Of a stretch of 64,000 nucleotides of DNA, positions 51,173 through 60,577 are shown piece after piece; the stretch's first letter is position 1, and every line of letters starts with the position of its first letter. The position numbers were made by a program, and so were the translations under genes. A model generated the notes under the pieces. That model worked only from the letters and a program-made list of their open reading frames with translations, ran no database searches and had not been told where the DNA came from. The stretch comes from RGZA01 sp041917755 (GTDB taxonomy: Bacteria > Pseudomonadota > Alphaproteobacteria > UBA9219 > RGZA01), in assembly GCA_041917755.1 (NCBI GenBank), contig JAYRWY010000016.1, positions 124,001 to 188,000 of the forward strand, read 5' to 3'.

Positions 51173-51835
51173 ATGGCCCAACAAAAAACGCGCATTGCCC
51201 CTTCCATATTATCAGCGGATTTTGCCAAATTAGGCGAAGAGATACGCGCGATTGATGCAGCGGGCGCGGATTACATTCACGTTGATGTGATGGATGGCCA
51301 TTTTGTACCGAACCTGACCATCGGGCCGTTAGTGGTTAAGGCATTGCGTTCACATTCCAAGAAAATATTTGATGTGCATTTGATGATTGCACCTGTTGAT
51401 CCGTATATTGCCGAATTTGCTGCAGCAGGCGCAGATATCATTACCGTGCATCCCGAAAGCGGGCCGCATTTACACCGCACATTACAGCTTATCAAATCTT
51501 TGGGCAAAAAAGCAGGCGTAGCACTGAACCCCGCAACACCGATTGAAGCAATCACTCATGTGATTAGCGATGTAGATTTGATTTTGGTGATGAGTGTAAA
51601 CCCAGGATTTGGCGGGCAAGCCTTTATTGATAGCCAGCTGGATAAAATCAAGCAGCTACGTAAGTTGATTGACGCAACAGGCAAGGCGATTGATTTGGAA
51701 GTGGATGGCGGTATTCACGCAGAAAACGCCAAACAAGTTGTAGCTGCAGGCGCGGATGTATTGGTGGCCGGTACAGCGAGCTTTAAGGGCGGCGCCGCAA
51801 ACTATGCCGCCAACATCAAAGCACTGCGTGGATAA
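51173..51835 (+). CDS. rpe: Ribulose-phosphate 3-epimerase
   Basis: TIM-barrel epimerase of the pentose phosphate pathway (220 aa). APSILSADFAKLGEE opens the barrel. HVDVMDGHFVPNLTIGP carries metal-binding His and Asp, and VNPGFGGQAF and LEVDGGI are the other active-site loops. The length is normal. It is convergent with the PBP2 gene; nine bases separate the stops. Confidence 0.97.
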   Translation: MAQQKTRIAPSILSADFAKLGEEIRAIDAAGADYIHVDVMDGHFVPNLTIGPLVVKALRSHSKKIFDVHLMIAPVDPYIAEFAAAGADIITVHPESGPHLHRTLQLIKSLGKKAGVALNPATPIEAITHVISDVDLILVMSVNPGFGGQAFIDSQLDKIKQLRKLIDATGKAIDLEVDGGIHAENAKQVVAAGADVLVAGTASFKGGAANYAANIKALRG

Positions 51836-51844
51836 GTCAGCCAA

Positions 51845-53827
51845 TTAATGTGTTGGCTCATCAGTTAGTTCATCATCTTCCATGATGAGTTCTTCATCCT
51901 GATCCAGTTGTGTATCTGAAGCAGGCGATGTTGCAGGCGCTGGGCCGCCTTTTTCAGGCAATTTTGGATCCAGCCCTTCGGGCATGACTAATGGTTTTGG
52001 CAGCGCCTTAGCAGGATCACGTTTCATCACTTCAATCAGCAAATCACGGGCAATAGGCGCGGCATTCTTTGAACCACCGCCGCCATGCTCCACCACTACG
52101 CAGCAGACGTAACGCGGGTTTTGTGCTGGAGCAAAGCTAATGAATAACGCATGGTCACGTTCTTCCCATGGCCGCTTTTCATTAGGAATGACGCCTTTTG
52201 AACGTTCGGCTTTACTAATCCGGCGCACCTGTGATGTGCCGGTTTTTCCGCCGATTTCATAGCCAGCGACAGGAATTTGTGAGGCAGCTGCCGTACCACC
52301 GGGCTTACAGACAGCAAGCATGGCATCTTGAATAAACTGAATATTTTCAGGTTTAAGGGGAAGCGGCGGAAAGGTTTCCTGAGCGCGTTTCAGGTCTTTG
52401 ACGCTTTGCATAACATGCGGTTTGATTGCCAAGCCGCCACTTGCGATGCGCGCAGTCATTACGGCCAGCTGTAATGGAGTTGCCAGCATATAGCCCTGAC
52501 CAATCGACGCGACAAGCGTTTCACCCGGTTGCCATGCTTCTTTATAATTTTTCTGTTTCCATTCGCGATTGGGAACAAGGCCGGCTTTTTCATTGGGCAA
52601 ATCAACACCCAGTTTTTGCGATAGGCCAAGCATCTTTGCCATATCATAAATCTTGTCGATGCCGATTTTCTGACTGACATGATAAAAGAAAACGTCGCAG
52701 GATTGAAATAGACCCTTCTTCATATCCACGCTGCCGTGGCCGCCTTTTTTCCAGCAATGGAAGCGATGGTTTCCAAAATCAAGATGGCCGGGACAGAAAT
52801 AGCTTGTCTTGGGGCTGATACCCATTTCAAGTGCCGCAAGGGCTACAACCACCTTAAACGTTGACCCCGGAGCATATAGCCCCATCACCGCCTTATTAAT
52901 CAGCGGAACAAGCGGGTCATTATTCAGTTTGCCCCACAGATCCTTGGAAATACCATAGGTGAACTGGTTGGGATCAAAGGATGGATGGGATGCAATGCTG
53001 TAGATGCTACCATCAACGCAATCCATCACCACCGCACTGGCACTTTGTTCTGCGGTTAGGCGTTTTTGAGCAAATTCCTGCAGCGACATATCGATGGTCA
53101 AACGCAACTCATGGCCGCTTTTGCCTTCGTGCTTTTCCAGCTCGCGTACAGGGCGGCCATATGCATTGACTTCCAGATGGGAATTGCCGGGTTCACCGCG
53201 CAAATCCAAATCATAAATCCGTTCCACGCCGCTTTTGCCGAGGCGGAAACTGGGCTGACTTAGTAAGGGGTCGTTCTTTGCTTCATCTTCGGTTGGCGCA
53301 CCAACGTAACCTAAAATATGAGCCGTAGATTCTTTGTAAGGATAATAGCGTGTTTCGCCTGCTTCTATGACCACGCCAGGCAGTTCTGGTGTGTGCAGTT
53401 CGAGAAGAGAAAGGGCTTCCCAATCAATATTTTCACGCAGTAAAACTGGTACAAAGGTGCGGCTTTTTTTAATATCTCTCTGGATGCGTTTTTTTTCCCA
53501 ATCTTCGAACGGCATCATTTCATAGAGCGTGCGAAGAGTTTGCTTTACGTCGCGGGTTTGTTCAGGCACCAGAACAGCGCGAAAGCTTTTATCTGAACGG
53601 GCCAATATCAAGCCCTGCCGGTCGGTGATGAGGCCTCGCGGGGGCAATACGACCCGCATACTGACGCGGTTTTCTTCAGCCAAGGTGACATAACGGTCGC
53701 CTTCCTTAACCTGAAGATTATACAGGCGGTTAAACAGCACGCCAAAAAGCGAGGCCTGCATGCCGCCAATAAGAAACGCACGGCGGGTAAGTAACCTTCC
53801 TCTATCTGTGTCCCTTACGATGCTCAT
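51845..53827 (-). CDS. mrdA: Penicillin-binding protein 2 (MrdA)
   Basis: Elongation-specific transpeptidase of 660 aa, anchored by one helix (AFLIGGMQASLFGVLF, ~residues 17-32). A pedestal domain follows (RVVLPPRGLITDRQG). The catalytic Ser is in YAPGSTFKVV, SxN falls in the FYHVSQKIG region, and KTG is GGKTGTSQ. The C-terminal ~55 residues are Pro/Glu/Asp-rich and not conserved. It follows mreD after 18 bases. rodA, which usually comes next, is missing here. Confidence 0.95.
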   Translation of the reverse strand: MSIVRDTDRGRLLTRRAFLIGGMQASLFGVLFNRLYNLQVKEGDRYVTLAEENRVSMRVVLPPRGLITDRQGLILARSDKSFRAVLVPEQTRDVKQTLRTLYEMMPFEDWEKKRIQRDIKKSRTFVPVLLRENIDWEALSLLELHTPELPGVVIEAGETRYYPYKESTAHILGYVGAPTEDEAKNDPLLSQPSFRLGKSGVERIYDLDLRGEPGNSHLEVNAYGRPVRELEKHEGKSGHELRLTIDMSLQEFAQKRLTAEQSASAVVMDCVDGSIYSIASHPSFDPNQFTYGISKDLWGKLNNDPLVPLINKAVMGLYAPGSTFKVVVALAALEMGISPKTSYFCPGHLDFGNHRFHCWKKGGHGSVDMKKGLFQSCDVFFYHVSQKIGIDKIYDMAKMLGLSQKLGVDLPNEKAGLVPNREWKQKNYKEAWQPGETLVASIGQGYMLATPLQLAVMTARIASGGLAIKPHVMQSVKDLKRAQETFPPLPLKPENIQFIQDAMLAVCKPGGTAAASQIPVAGYEIGGKTGTSQVRRISKAERSKGVIPNEKRPWEERDHALFISFAPAQNPRYVCCVVVEHGGGGSKNAAPIARDLLIEVMKRDPAKALPKPLVMPEGLDPKLPEKGGPAPATSPASDTQLDQDEELIMEDDELTDEPTH

Positions 53828-53845
53828 GCGGATTGTGCCATGACA

Positions 53846-54358
53846 TTAGGGCCTTGAAAATACGCTGCGTTGCAGTTGGTGCAATAATGCTGTCATCATT
53901 GGAAAGAACAGAACGCCGATGACGGCACGCAGCAGGACAGGTGTAACGGCAATCCATGTATGCGTCACCAGCGAAGCCAGCAACCACTGGATGAGTGAGA
54001 CGCCCACCATCACCAATGCAAACATCAGCCACATGTGATGAAATGATTGTTGGAGGAAAAATTGCCGTTGGCCACGCAGAAAAAAGTCAGCCGCCAGATA
54101 GGTCAGCGCGGTAATGCCCAGAGGCTGTCCTAGCAGCACGTCTTGAACAAGACCAATGATAAACGACCAAATAAAACTGAAATGTTCTGGCCGGTTTACT
54201 ACCCAGAAGCATAGCGCCATTAAAGGAAATGCAGATAAAATCACTTTTATCATTTGCGATGGCCAAGGCACCAACACCAGCATCAGCAACAGCAAGCAGC
54301 TGGCTACTGGCAAACATGACTTAATGATATCTTCAAAACGCTGCAAAGGATTACTCAT
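53846..54358 (-). CDS. mreD: Rod shape-determining protein MreD
   Basis: Inner-membrane protein (170 aa) of the elongasome, with about five hydrophobic helices (LLLLMLVLVPWPS, FIWSFIIGLVQDVLLGQPLG and others). GLVQDVLLGQPLGITAL is the family motif. The frame opens earlier, but the ATG at 54358 (MSNPLQ), overlapping mreC by eight bases, fits family length. Conservation of MreD is low, so identity rests mainly on the motif and position. Confidence 0.88.
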   Translation of the reverse strand: MSNPLQRFEDIIKSCLPVASCLLLLMLVLVPWPSQMIKVILSAFPLMALCFWVVNRPEHFSFIWSFIIGLVQDVLLGQPLGITALTYLAADFFLRGQRQFFLQQSFHHMWLMFALVMVGVSLIQWLLASLVTHTWIAVTPVLLRAVIGVLFFPMMTALLHQLQRSVFSRP

Positions 54359-55286
54359 GGCTACCCTTGCGTGGATTGGTTGGATGAGGGGCAACCGGAG
54401 CCGGCGTTTCCGGGGCTCCTTGTTTTAATTCCTGATTAATCGGGTTCTTGTCACCACCGGCTAAATTATATTGAACCAGACGGACAACCTGCAGACGGTC
54501 TAACTTCGAATAGGGATTAAGCCATACATCCTGACCTTTGCGCTCATGAACAACGCCGACAGGTAAGTGGGGTGGAAATAAGCCGCCATGGCCGGATGTG
54601 ACTACGCGCGTGCCCGGCTTTATCTCCAACTCGGTTGGTAAAAAGAGGAGCTTTGGCAGCCCTGTACCTTCGCCGGAAAGGATGGAACGCAATTGGGTGC
54701 CCTCCAGCATAACCGGCAAACGGAAGTTTAAATCATTATACAAGAGCACGCGGGATGACCATTCCCCCGTTTCTATGACGCGGCCCACCACGCCATCTTC
54801 GCCCAAAGCAATCATGTTTTTGACAACGCCATCGCGGGTGCCTGCGGTTACAATCACACTGTTATTAAAATTACCGCCTGCTTCGGCAATCACGCGCGCG
54901 GTTAGAAAGCTGGTTACGGAATCATCTTTATATTTAAGCAGGCCGCGCAAGGATCTGTTTTCATCGGCCTGCTGCTGGGCCAAATCACGCCAGCCGCGCA
55001 GTTCGGCAATTTGCTGTTGCAGCTTTTTGTTTTCTTCACGCACACTGGCAACGCCTTGCCATGCGGAAGAGATATCTTGCATTGCTTCGCCTGGCTTTGC
55101 CGCAGCATGCATAAATGGCGCAAACATATCGGTAAAGGTCACACGCAGGCGCGACACCAATGATGGAAAAAATAAATTTAAAATGATAAGAATAACAGCA
55201 AGCGCAATGAGGATCAGCGCCGGACCATGTTGACCAAGCGTACTAGTCTGGGACATTGAAGTGGTTCTGCTTCTATACTTGCTCAT
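54351..55286 (-). CDS. mreC: Rod shape-determining protein MreC
   Basis: 311 aa. One N-terminal helix (LILIALAVILIILNLFF) anchors the protein. A coiled coil follows (VREENKKLQQQIAEL, ~80-100), then the periplasmic beta domain with VTAGTRDGVVKNMIALGEDGVVGRV. It links MreB to PBP2. The C-terminus is Pro-rich. A second possible start is the ATG at 55256. It starts eight bases after mreB's stop. Confidence 0.93.
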   Translation of the reverse strand: MSKYRSRTTSMSQTSTLGQHGPALILIALAVILIILNLFFPSLVSRLRVTFTDMFAPFMHAAAKPGEAMQDISSAWQGVASVREENKKLQQQIAELRGWRDLAQQQADENRSLRGLLKYKDDSVTSFLTARVIAEAGGNFNNSVIVTAGTRDGVVKNMIALGEDGVVGRVIETGEWSSRVLLYNDLNFRLPVMLEGTQLRSILSGEGTGLPKLLFLPTELEIKPGTRVVTSGHGGLFPPHLPVGVVHERKGQDVWLNPYSKLDRLQVVRLVQYNLAGGDKNPINQELKQGAPETPAPVAPHPTNPRKGSHE

Positions 55287-55294
55287 GGAAGCGC

Positions 55295-56335
55295 TTAATA
55301 TCCGCCTACTAAAAGGTTTTTAAGATTTTTCATATCTTCCAATGCACGCCCTGTACCCATGACAACGCAGGTCAGCGGGTCATCGGCGATAATCACAGGA
55401 AGGCCTGTCGCATGACGCATTACCAAATCAAGATTACGGAGCAAAGCACCGCCACCGGTGAGCACAATGCCCTTATCCACGATATCGGCTGCCAATTCGG
55501 GCGCGGTGTTTTCAAGGGCAATTTTTACCGCTTCCAAAATTTGTCCAACCGGGTCAGCCAGCGCTTCGGCAATCTGTGCTTCGCTTAAGACGATTTCCTT
55601 GGGAACACCATTCATCAAATCGCGTCCTTTGATTTCCATCAACTTGCCATCGCCGTGTTCAGGAATACTGGCGGTGCCGATGGTTTTCTTGATGCGCTCT
55701 GCAGTGACTTCGCCAATCAACAAATTATGGTAGCGGCGCACATAATTCATGATGGCTTCGTTCATTTTATCGCCTGCACACCGTACGGAGCGTGAATAGA
55801 CAATGCCGCCCAGTGATATCACGGCAACTTCGGTTGTACCGCCGCCAATATCGACAATCATGGACCCCGTGGGTTCGGTAACTGGAAGCCCAGCGCCAAT
55901 TGCTGCCGCAACAGGTTCTTCAATCAAGTAGACCTGACGTGCGCCACCTGCTTCGGCGGATTCTTGAATGGCGCGGCGTTCAACTGCGGTTGCACCAGAT
56001 GGCACGCAGATTATAATTTCAGGGCTACTGAATGCATTACGATTATGAACCTTACGAATGAAGTGCTTAATCATTTCTTCGGCGACTTCGAAATCGGCAA
56101 TCACGCCATCGCGCATGGGGCGAATGGCTTGGATATTTCCGGGCGTGCGACCCAACATTTGCTTGGCTTCATTGCCCACCGCCAAAACATGTTTTTTACC
56201 ACGCAGGGTTTGCAATGCCACCACGGATGGCTCATTTAGAACAATGCCTTTACCCTTCACATAGACAAGGGTATTGGCGGTGCCTAGATCAATGGCCATA
56301 TCGGAAGAAAAGTAACCGAATAAATTACCAAACAT
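55295..56335 (-). CDS. mreB: Rod shape-determining protein MreB
   Basis: Bacterial actin of 346 aa. Phosphate 1 loop DLGTANTLVYVKGKGIV, phosphate 2 in IVDIGGGTTEVAVISLGG, adenosine motif LTGGGALLRNLD. It organises cell-wall elongation at the inner membrane. It is the first gene of mreB-mreC-mreD-mrdA. The 185 bases between it and the divergent response-regulator gene should hold the promoters; no clear hexamers are seen. Confidence 0.97.
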   Translation of the reverse strand: MFGNLFGYFSSDMAIDLGTANTLVYVKGKGIVLNEPSVVALQTLRGKKHVLAVGNEAKQMLGRTPGNIQAIRPMRDGVIADFEVAEEMIKHFIRKVHNRNAFSSPEIIICVPSGATAVERRAIQESAEAGGARQVYLIEEPVAAAIGAGLPVTEPTGSMIVDIGGGTTEVAVISLGGIVYSRSVRCAGDKMNEAIMNYVRRYHNLLIGEVTAERIKKTIGTASIPEHGDGKLMEIKGRDLMNGVPKEIVLSEAQIAEALADPVGQILEAVKIALENTAPELAADIVDKGIVLTGGGALLRNLDLVMRHATGLPVIIADDPLTCVVMGTGRALEDMKNLKNLLVGGY

Positions 56336-56520
56336 TAAGATCGCGTCCTGGAAAGTAGTGCTAGAAAATCAAGATGTTAGAAGGGATAGGCAAGCCTTCT
56401 GATTCCCTCTAATCTACCCTCAGTTCGAGAAAAATTCACGCAGGTATTTTTAAGGGGTAGTTTGGGGCTCTGCCATATTATCCCCCCTGTACTAATCATT
56501 GTGTTTTAAGCGAGTTTTGA

Positions 56521-57225
56521 TTGCTGAGTTGGCAACCCCATATTCTGGTTATCGATGACGACAAGCGTCTTCGGGAATTATTGCGCAAATACCTTGTGGA
56601 CCACGGGTATCTGGTGACCACCGCCCATGATGCCGCCGATGCCGCCCAGAAATTGCAGACCATACGCGTTAATTTGATGGTGGTAGATGTCATGATGCCC
56701 GGCGAAGACGGGTTTAGCTTTACCCGCAAAATTCGTGAACACAAGGAATTAAAGGATATGCCTATCTTGCTGCTGACGGCGCGCGGCGAAAAAGAAGACC
56801 GAATTTCCGGGCTTGAGGCTGGCGGCGATGATTATCTGGTAAAGCCATTTGAACCCAAAGAGTTGGTATTAAGGGTTGGAGCCATTCTGCGACGTACACC
56901 AAAGGACAAGGATGGCCAAAAAGAAATATGGATTGGCAGGTGGCAATTTGATGTGGAACGCGGCGAATTACGTGGCGATGGCCATATTCAGCGTCTAACC
57001 GATGTTGAGGCCAGCTTGCTTAAAGTACTGGCAAAAGCACCTGGCGAAACCATCAGCCGTGAGGATATGGCATTACGTAGCACATTGCCGATTAATGATC
57101 GAACCATAGACGTGCAAGTAACGCGTTTGCGGCGTAAGATTGAGCCAGACCCCAAACAACCACGCTACCTTGTCACCGTACGTGGCGGGGGCTATATGCT
57201 ATTACCGGAACGGGATAAGTCTTAA
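56521..57225 (+). CDS. ompR: OmpR-family response regulator
   Basis: 234 aa. The receiver domain has the acidic pocket DDD (12-14), phosphoacceptor Asp56 in VVDVMMPGEDG, Thr86 and Lys108. The winged-helix DNA-binding domain runs from ~140 to the end with VTRLRRKIEPDPKQPRYLVTVRGGGYML. No ATG lies before the domain and an in-frame stop precedes it, so the start must be the TTG at 56521. The kinase gene starts two bases after its stop. Assigned to OmpR by pairing; the targets are not known. Confidence 0.88.
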   Translation: MLSWQPHILVIDDDKRLRELLRKYLVDHGYLVTTAHDAADAAQKLQTIRVNLMVVDVMMPGEDGFSFTRKIREHKELKDMPILLLTARGEKEDRISGLEAGGDDYLVKPFEPKELVLRVGAILRRTPKDKDGQKEIWIGRWQFDVERGELRGDGHIQRLTDVEASLLKVLAKAPGETISREDMALRSTLPINDRTIDVQVTRLRRKIEPDPKQPRYLVTVRGGGYMLLPERDKS

Positions 57226-57227
57226 TC

Positions 57228-58601
57228 ATGCCTGACAAATCAATACAAACATTGTTCAGCCGGCTGCGGATTGATCTGGCCTTATTGCGCCTCATCAAGC
57301 GGATATTGCCGCGTGGGTTATATGGCCGTGCAATACTTATTCTGGTGGTACCGGTTATCCTTTCGCAGGCACTGGCTATTTATGTGTTTTATGAGCGGCA
57401 TTGGCAGACCGTTGCCAATCGCCTTGCCTTTGCGTTAGCAGGAGAAATTGCAGTAATCAGCGAACGGATGGAAGAAGAAGATCCACAATCAGTTATTGAT
57501 CACGTCAAAGAAAGTGTTGAGAAAAATCTTTATCTTGAATTGAAATACATCCCTGGAAAAACTATCCGCAACTATCCAATGCGCGGGGATTTTTCAACTA
57601 TCCTCAGCAAAATGTTGCTCAAAGCACTGAACGAAAAAGTGGGCTATAAATTTGCCCTTGACCTGCGTCATTCGGAAGAAAAAATTCTAATTTATGTGCA
57701 GTTGGAAAACGGTGTGCTGTCCGTTACCTCCCCTGAGCGACGTGTCTACACCCCAACGACTTTATTTTTTGTCGTATGGATGATCGGGACATCCTTGTTG
57801 TTGTCGGTCATTGCTATTTTATTTTTACGCAATCAGATACGGCCCATTACACGTCTGGCAACTGCGGCAGAGAAAATGGGTAAGGGCGAGGAAACCCCGG
57901 AATTTCGTCCGGAAGGAGCAACCGAAGTTCGTCAGGCTGCTATTAATTTAATGATTATGCGCGATCGCCTAAAACGGCAGATTGCGCAGCGTACGGCCAT
58001 GCTTAATGGGGTTTCACATGATTTGCGCACACCCCTTACGCGTATGAAACTGCAATTAGCCCTGATGCCAAGCAGCACCGACATAGAAGAATTGAAAACC
58101 GACGTTGAAGAAATGACTCAAATGATTGAGGCCTATCTGTCATTTGCCAGAGGTGAAGAAACCGAGGAAACCACACCAATGTTGCTGGAGCAACTGCTCA
58201 CGGATGTTGTGAATTCAGCAAGACGTTCAAATCTGGAAATTCATTTGGACACACCAGATGATGCAACCGTATTTGTCCGTGCAACTGCGATTAAACGCGC
58301 ATTAAATAACTTGATTGGAAATGCGGCACGCTACGGCAAAGAGGTATGGATTGAAACCGAAAAGGGCAAGAAATTCGTTAATATCATGATTGATGATAAT
58401 GGCCCCGGCATACCCAAAAGCCAGCGTGAGGAAGTATTCAAGCCATTCACCCGCCTGGAAGCATCACGAAACCCGGAAACAGGAGGCGTTGGATTGGGCC
58501 TTACCATTGCACGTGATATTGCCCACCATCACGGGGGGGATGTGATGTTGGATGACAGCCCACGAGGCGGATTGCGCGCAATCCTACGCCTGCCACTATA
58601 A
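57228..58601 (+). CDS. envZ: EnvZ-like sensor histidine kinase
   Basis: 457 aa with two helices (ILILVVPVILSQALAIYVF, ~38-56, and FFVVWMIGTSLLLSVIAIL, ~183-201) and a periplasmic sensor region between. HAMP (RPITRLATAAEKMGKGEE) follows, then the H box GVSHDLRTPLTRMKLQ (His264). The ATPase has N box LNNLIGNAARYG, G1 DDNGPGIP, F and G2 GGVGLGLTIARDIA. It is the partner of the preceding regulator. The sensed signal cannot be read from the sequence. Confidence 0.9.
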   Translation: MPDKSIQTLFSRLRIDLALLRLIKRILPRGLYGRAILILVVPVILSQALAIYVFYERHWQTVANRLAFALAGEIAVISERMEEEDPQSVIDHVKESVEKNLYLELKYIPGKTIRNYPMRGDFSTILSKMLLKALNEKVGYKFALDLRHSEEKILIYVQLENGVLSVTSPERRVYTPTTLFFVVWMIGTSLLLSVIAILFLRNQIRPITRLATAAEKMGKGEETPEFRPEGATEVRQAAINLMIMRDRLKRQIAQRTAMLNGVSHDLRTPLTRMKLQLALMPSSTDIEELKTDVEEMTQMIEAYLSFARGEETEETTPMLLEQLLTDVVNSARRSNLEIHLDTPDDATVFVRATAIKRALNNLIGNAARYGKEVWIETEKGKKFVNIMIDDNGPGIPKSQREEVFKPFTRLEASRNPETGGVGLGLTIARDIAHHHGGDVMLDDSPRGGLRAILRLPL

Positions 58602-58620
58602 TTTTTTATTTAGGAACAAT

Positions 58621-58989
58621 ATGAAACGCGAACGAAAGATATTTATCAAAAACTGGATTGTGGACGCAGGGATTGGCATTCACCAGCATGAACAAAATAA
58701 AAAACAGAAAATCCGCCTCAACATCATTTTTTTTCAGGATGATGCCGTGCCATTCGCATCAAAAAAAATAGCTGATGTCGTTGATTATGAAGTTCATAAA
58801 AACAACATCCAGACCTTAATTGATAGCAAGCACGAACCGCTGGTTGAAACACTTGCGGATCGCATCGCACGCAGCTGCCTAGAAGACAAAAAAGTTATCC
58901 GCGTTATTGTCGAACTTGAAAAACTGGCTATTTTGCCCGGCGCGGAGAGCTGCGGTGTGGCCATTGAACGCCAGCAAGGCGATTATTAG
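58621..58989 (+). CDS. folB: Dihydroneopterin aldolase
   Basis: Folate synthesis enzyme of 122 aa, tetramer/octamer of the tunnel fold. GIGIHQHEQNKKQKIRL is the start of the family core, DVVDYEVHKNNIQTLI carries the substrate Tyr and Glu-rich region, and VIVELEKLAILPGAESCGV the C-terminal part. The frame extends upstream into the kinase gene, but the ATG at 58621 is the natural start. folK and folP are not adjacent. Confidence 0.85.
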   Translation: MKRERKIFIKNWIVDAGIGIHQHEQNKKQKIRLNIIFFQDDAVPFASKKIADVVDYEVHKNNIQTLIDSKHEPLVETLADRIARSCLEDKKVIRVIVELEKLAILPGAESCGVAIERQQGDY

Positions 58990-58994
58990 CAGTC

Positions 58995-59339
58995 TTAAAA
59001 CATCCGACCGCCATTGGGTACTTTGTGGTCTAGCCCCAATAATACAACCTCCCCCGCTTCATCTGGCGCACCGAGCGTGAGTGCTTGCGACATAAAGGGG
59101 CCAATTTGTTTAGATGGGAAATTGACCACCGCCATTACTTGTCTGCCCACTAAGGTTTCAGGGGTATAGTATTTGGTAATCTGTGCAGATGATTTTTTTA
59201 TGCCAATTTCTGGACCAAAATCTAGTGTCAGCTTGTAGGCAGGCTTGCGTGCTTCGGGAAACGCTTCGGCGGCAATAATAGTCGCCACGCGAATATCCAC
59301 TTTCATAAAATCATCATATGTGATGGTCGCTGATGTCAT
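58995..59339 (-). CDS. CsaA-like tRNA-binding domain protein
   Basis: 114 aa OB-fold protein. FMKVDIRVATIIAAEAFPEARKPAYKLTLDFG, AVVNFPSKQIGPFMSQAL and LGLDHKVPNGGRMF match the CsaA/EMAP-type tRNA-binding family. CsaA has been described as an export chaperone; it also binds tRNA. The frame opens earlier, but GGGGA before the ATG at 59339 decides the start. A terminator (59352-59382) precedes it, so it needs its own promoter or read-through. Confidence 0.87.
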   Translation of the reverse strand: MTSATITYDDFMKVDIRVATIIAAEAFPEARKPAYKLTLDFGPEIGIKKSSAQITKYYTPETLVGRQVMAVVNFPSKQIGPFMSQALTLGAPDEAGEVVLLGLDHKVPNGGRMF

Positions 59340-59351
59340 GGCATTCCCCAT

Positions 59352-59382
59352 AAAAAAAGCGCGGGTGAAGCACCCGCGCTTT
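59352..59382 (-). terminator. Rho-independent terminator of the phasin gene
   Basis: A 12-base perfect stem (AAAGCGCGGGTG / CACCCGCGCTTT) with a three-base loop, followed by T residues on the minus strand (59358-59352). It lies 19 bases after the phasin stop and just before the csaA-like start. Confidence 0.92.
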
Positions 59383-59400
59383 AAATAACTTGTTATTCGC

Positions 59401-59871
59401 TTATTTACGAGCAAATGCCGTGCGAGCAGTATCCATTGCTTCGGTAAAGCAGCTGGTAAAGGCTTCGGCTGTTTCGATGTTTGACTTGGTCAACATCTCG
59501 GTCAATTCGCGGCTGTTGGAAACAGCCTTTTCAATTGAAGCTTTTGTAACTTCGGTTTGCTTGGCAATTTTTTCTTCCGGAGTTCCACCAGCCATTACTT
59601 GGGCAGCAAGGCTTGCGGTTTCCTGCCAACCTTCACGTACCATTTCATTTTGACGCTGGATAATGGCTTGCATATTTTGCATAGCGCGCTGGCCGGCTTG
59701 GGTAAACAATTCCGCGTTGCGGCGGTTTGCCTGCATGATTGCTTCTAAATCGAAGCCGGGAACGCTTGCCATGTTTGGCATAAATTTTGAGAAGTCCATG
59801 ATCTGAGCAAATCCGTTCTGTGAAGATTGTTCGCTGTTAGAATTGTTAGCTGATGCGTTAGGCTTGGCCAT
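59401..59871 (-). CDS. Phasin family protein
   Basis: Coats polyhydroxyalkanoate granules. At 156 aa, it is mostly helical and amphipathic: AIMQANRRNAELFTQAGQRAMQNMQAIIQRQ, then EMVREGWQETASLAAQVM, and ETAEAFTSCFTEAMDTARTAFA. The first ~30 residues are Asn/Ser-rich. The gene has a GGAG site and its own terminator, suggesting high expression. bdhA at 35919 belongs to the same polymer economy. phaC and phaZ are outside the window. Confidence 0.87.
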   Translation of the reverse strand: MAKPNASANNSNSEQSSQNGFAQIMDFSKFMPNMASVPGFDLEAIMQANRRNAELFTQAGQRAMQNMQAIIQRQNEMVREGWQETASLAAQVMAGGTPEEKIAKQTEVTKASIEKAVSNSRELTEMLTKSNIETAEAFTSCFTEAMDTARTAFARK

Positions 59872-59970
59872 AGGAAGAAACTCCGTAAGGTGTTCAATTT
59901 CGCTGCTTCTCTATGCCTGAAAAGTGGTAAAAAGTCACGGGTTTTTTAACGTTTATTACCGCATACCCGA

Positions 59971-60567
59971 TTAGTCATAACGCAGGACACGAATAAGGCG
60001 GTTTAGGCCTCTATCAAGGATTGCCATGGTGGCAGATAGATCAGGGCTATCATCATGCTTCCACGTGCGTAATGTTGATAAATAGACAATTTTTAAGCCC
60101 ATCACGCCCAATATAGCCCGTGGATGGGACGTGGAGATGCCAACCATCTCGAATATCAATGCCATGGAACGGGTAAAGCCGCACATAGCCTCCAAACAAA
60201 GTACCACCGCACTGATGGGATGGGATTGCATGTCCTCGAGCAAGCGTAATACGCCAGCACGATAAGGAGCCAGCGCGTCAAAACGACGCATTAGCATATC
60301 AAATAATTTATCTTTTAAAGGTTCGGTGCTTTGCGATGTGTTATCCGCAAGCTGCGCATCAATCTTTTTACCAAAGCCGATGAGGATGGCAGTTTTATCA
60401 GGATAAATTTTTAAAAGTTCTGAAAGGCTATGCTGTGTTGCTTTGGCTATTTCTGGCAACGTGAGAGAAAACCATCCGCGTTCAGCAACCAATGTGAAAA
60501 AATCGACATAAAAATCATTTGTCGATTTCTTAGATGCTTTTGATGTTTTCTTTTTAGCCGATGCCAT
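59971..60567 (-). CDS. TetR/AcrR-family transcription regulator
   Basis: 198 aa. The N-terminal ~20 residues are Lys/Ser-rich (ASAKKKTSKASKKS). A helix-turn-helix follows: FTLVAERGWFSLTLPEIAKATQHSLSELLKIYPDKTAIL. The C-terminal ligand domain is divergent. The DNA-binding part fits TetR. Similar proteins, related to the ubiquinone factor COQ9, occur beside proC in alphaproteobacteria, so a non-regulatory role is possible. The ATG at 60567 is preferred. It starts 10 bases after proC's stop. Confidence 0.7.
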   Translation of the reverse strand: MASAKKKTSKASKKSTNDFYVDFFTLVAERGWFSLTLPEIAKATQHSLSELLKIYPDKTAILIGFGKKIDAQLADNTSQSTEPLKDKLFDMLMRRFDALAPYRAGVLRLLEDMQSHPISAVVLCLEAMCGFTRSMALIFEMVGISTSHPRAILGVMGLKIVYLSTLRTWKHDDSPDLSATMAILDRGLNRLIRVLRYD

Positions 60568-60577
60568 GTTATTTCCA

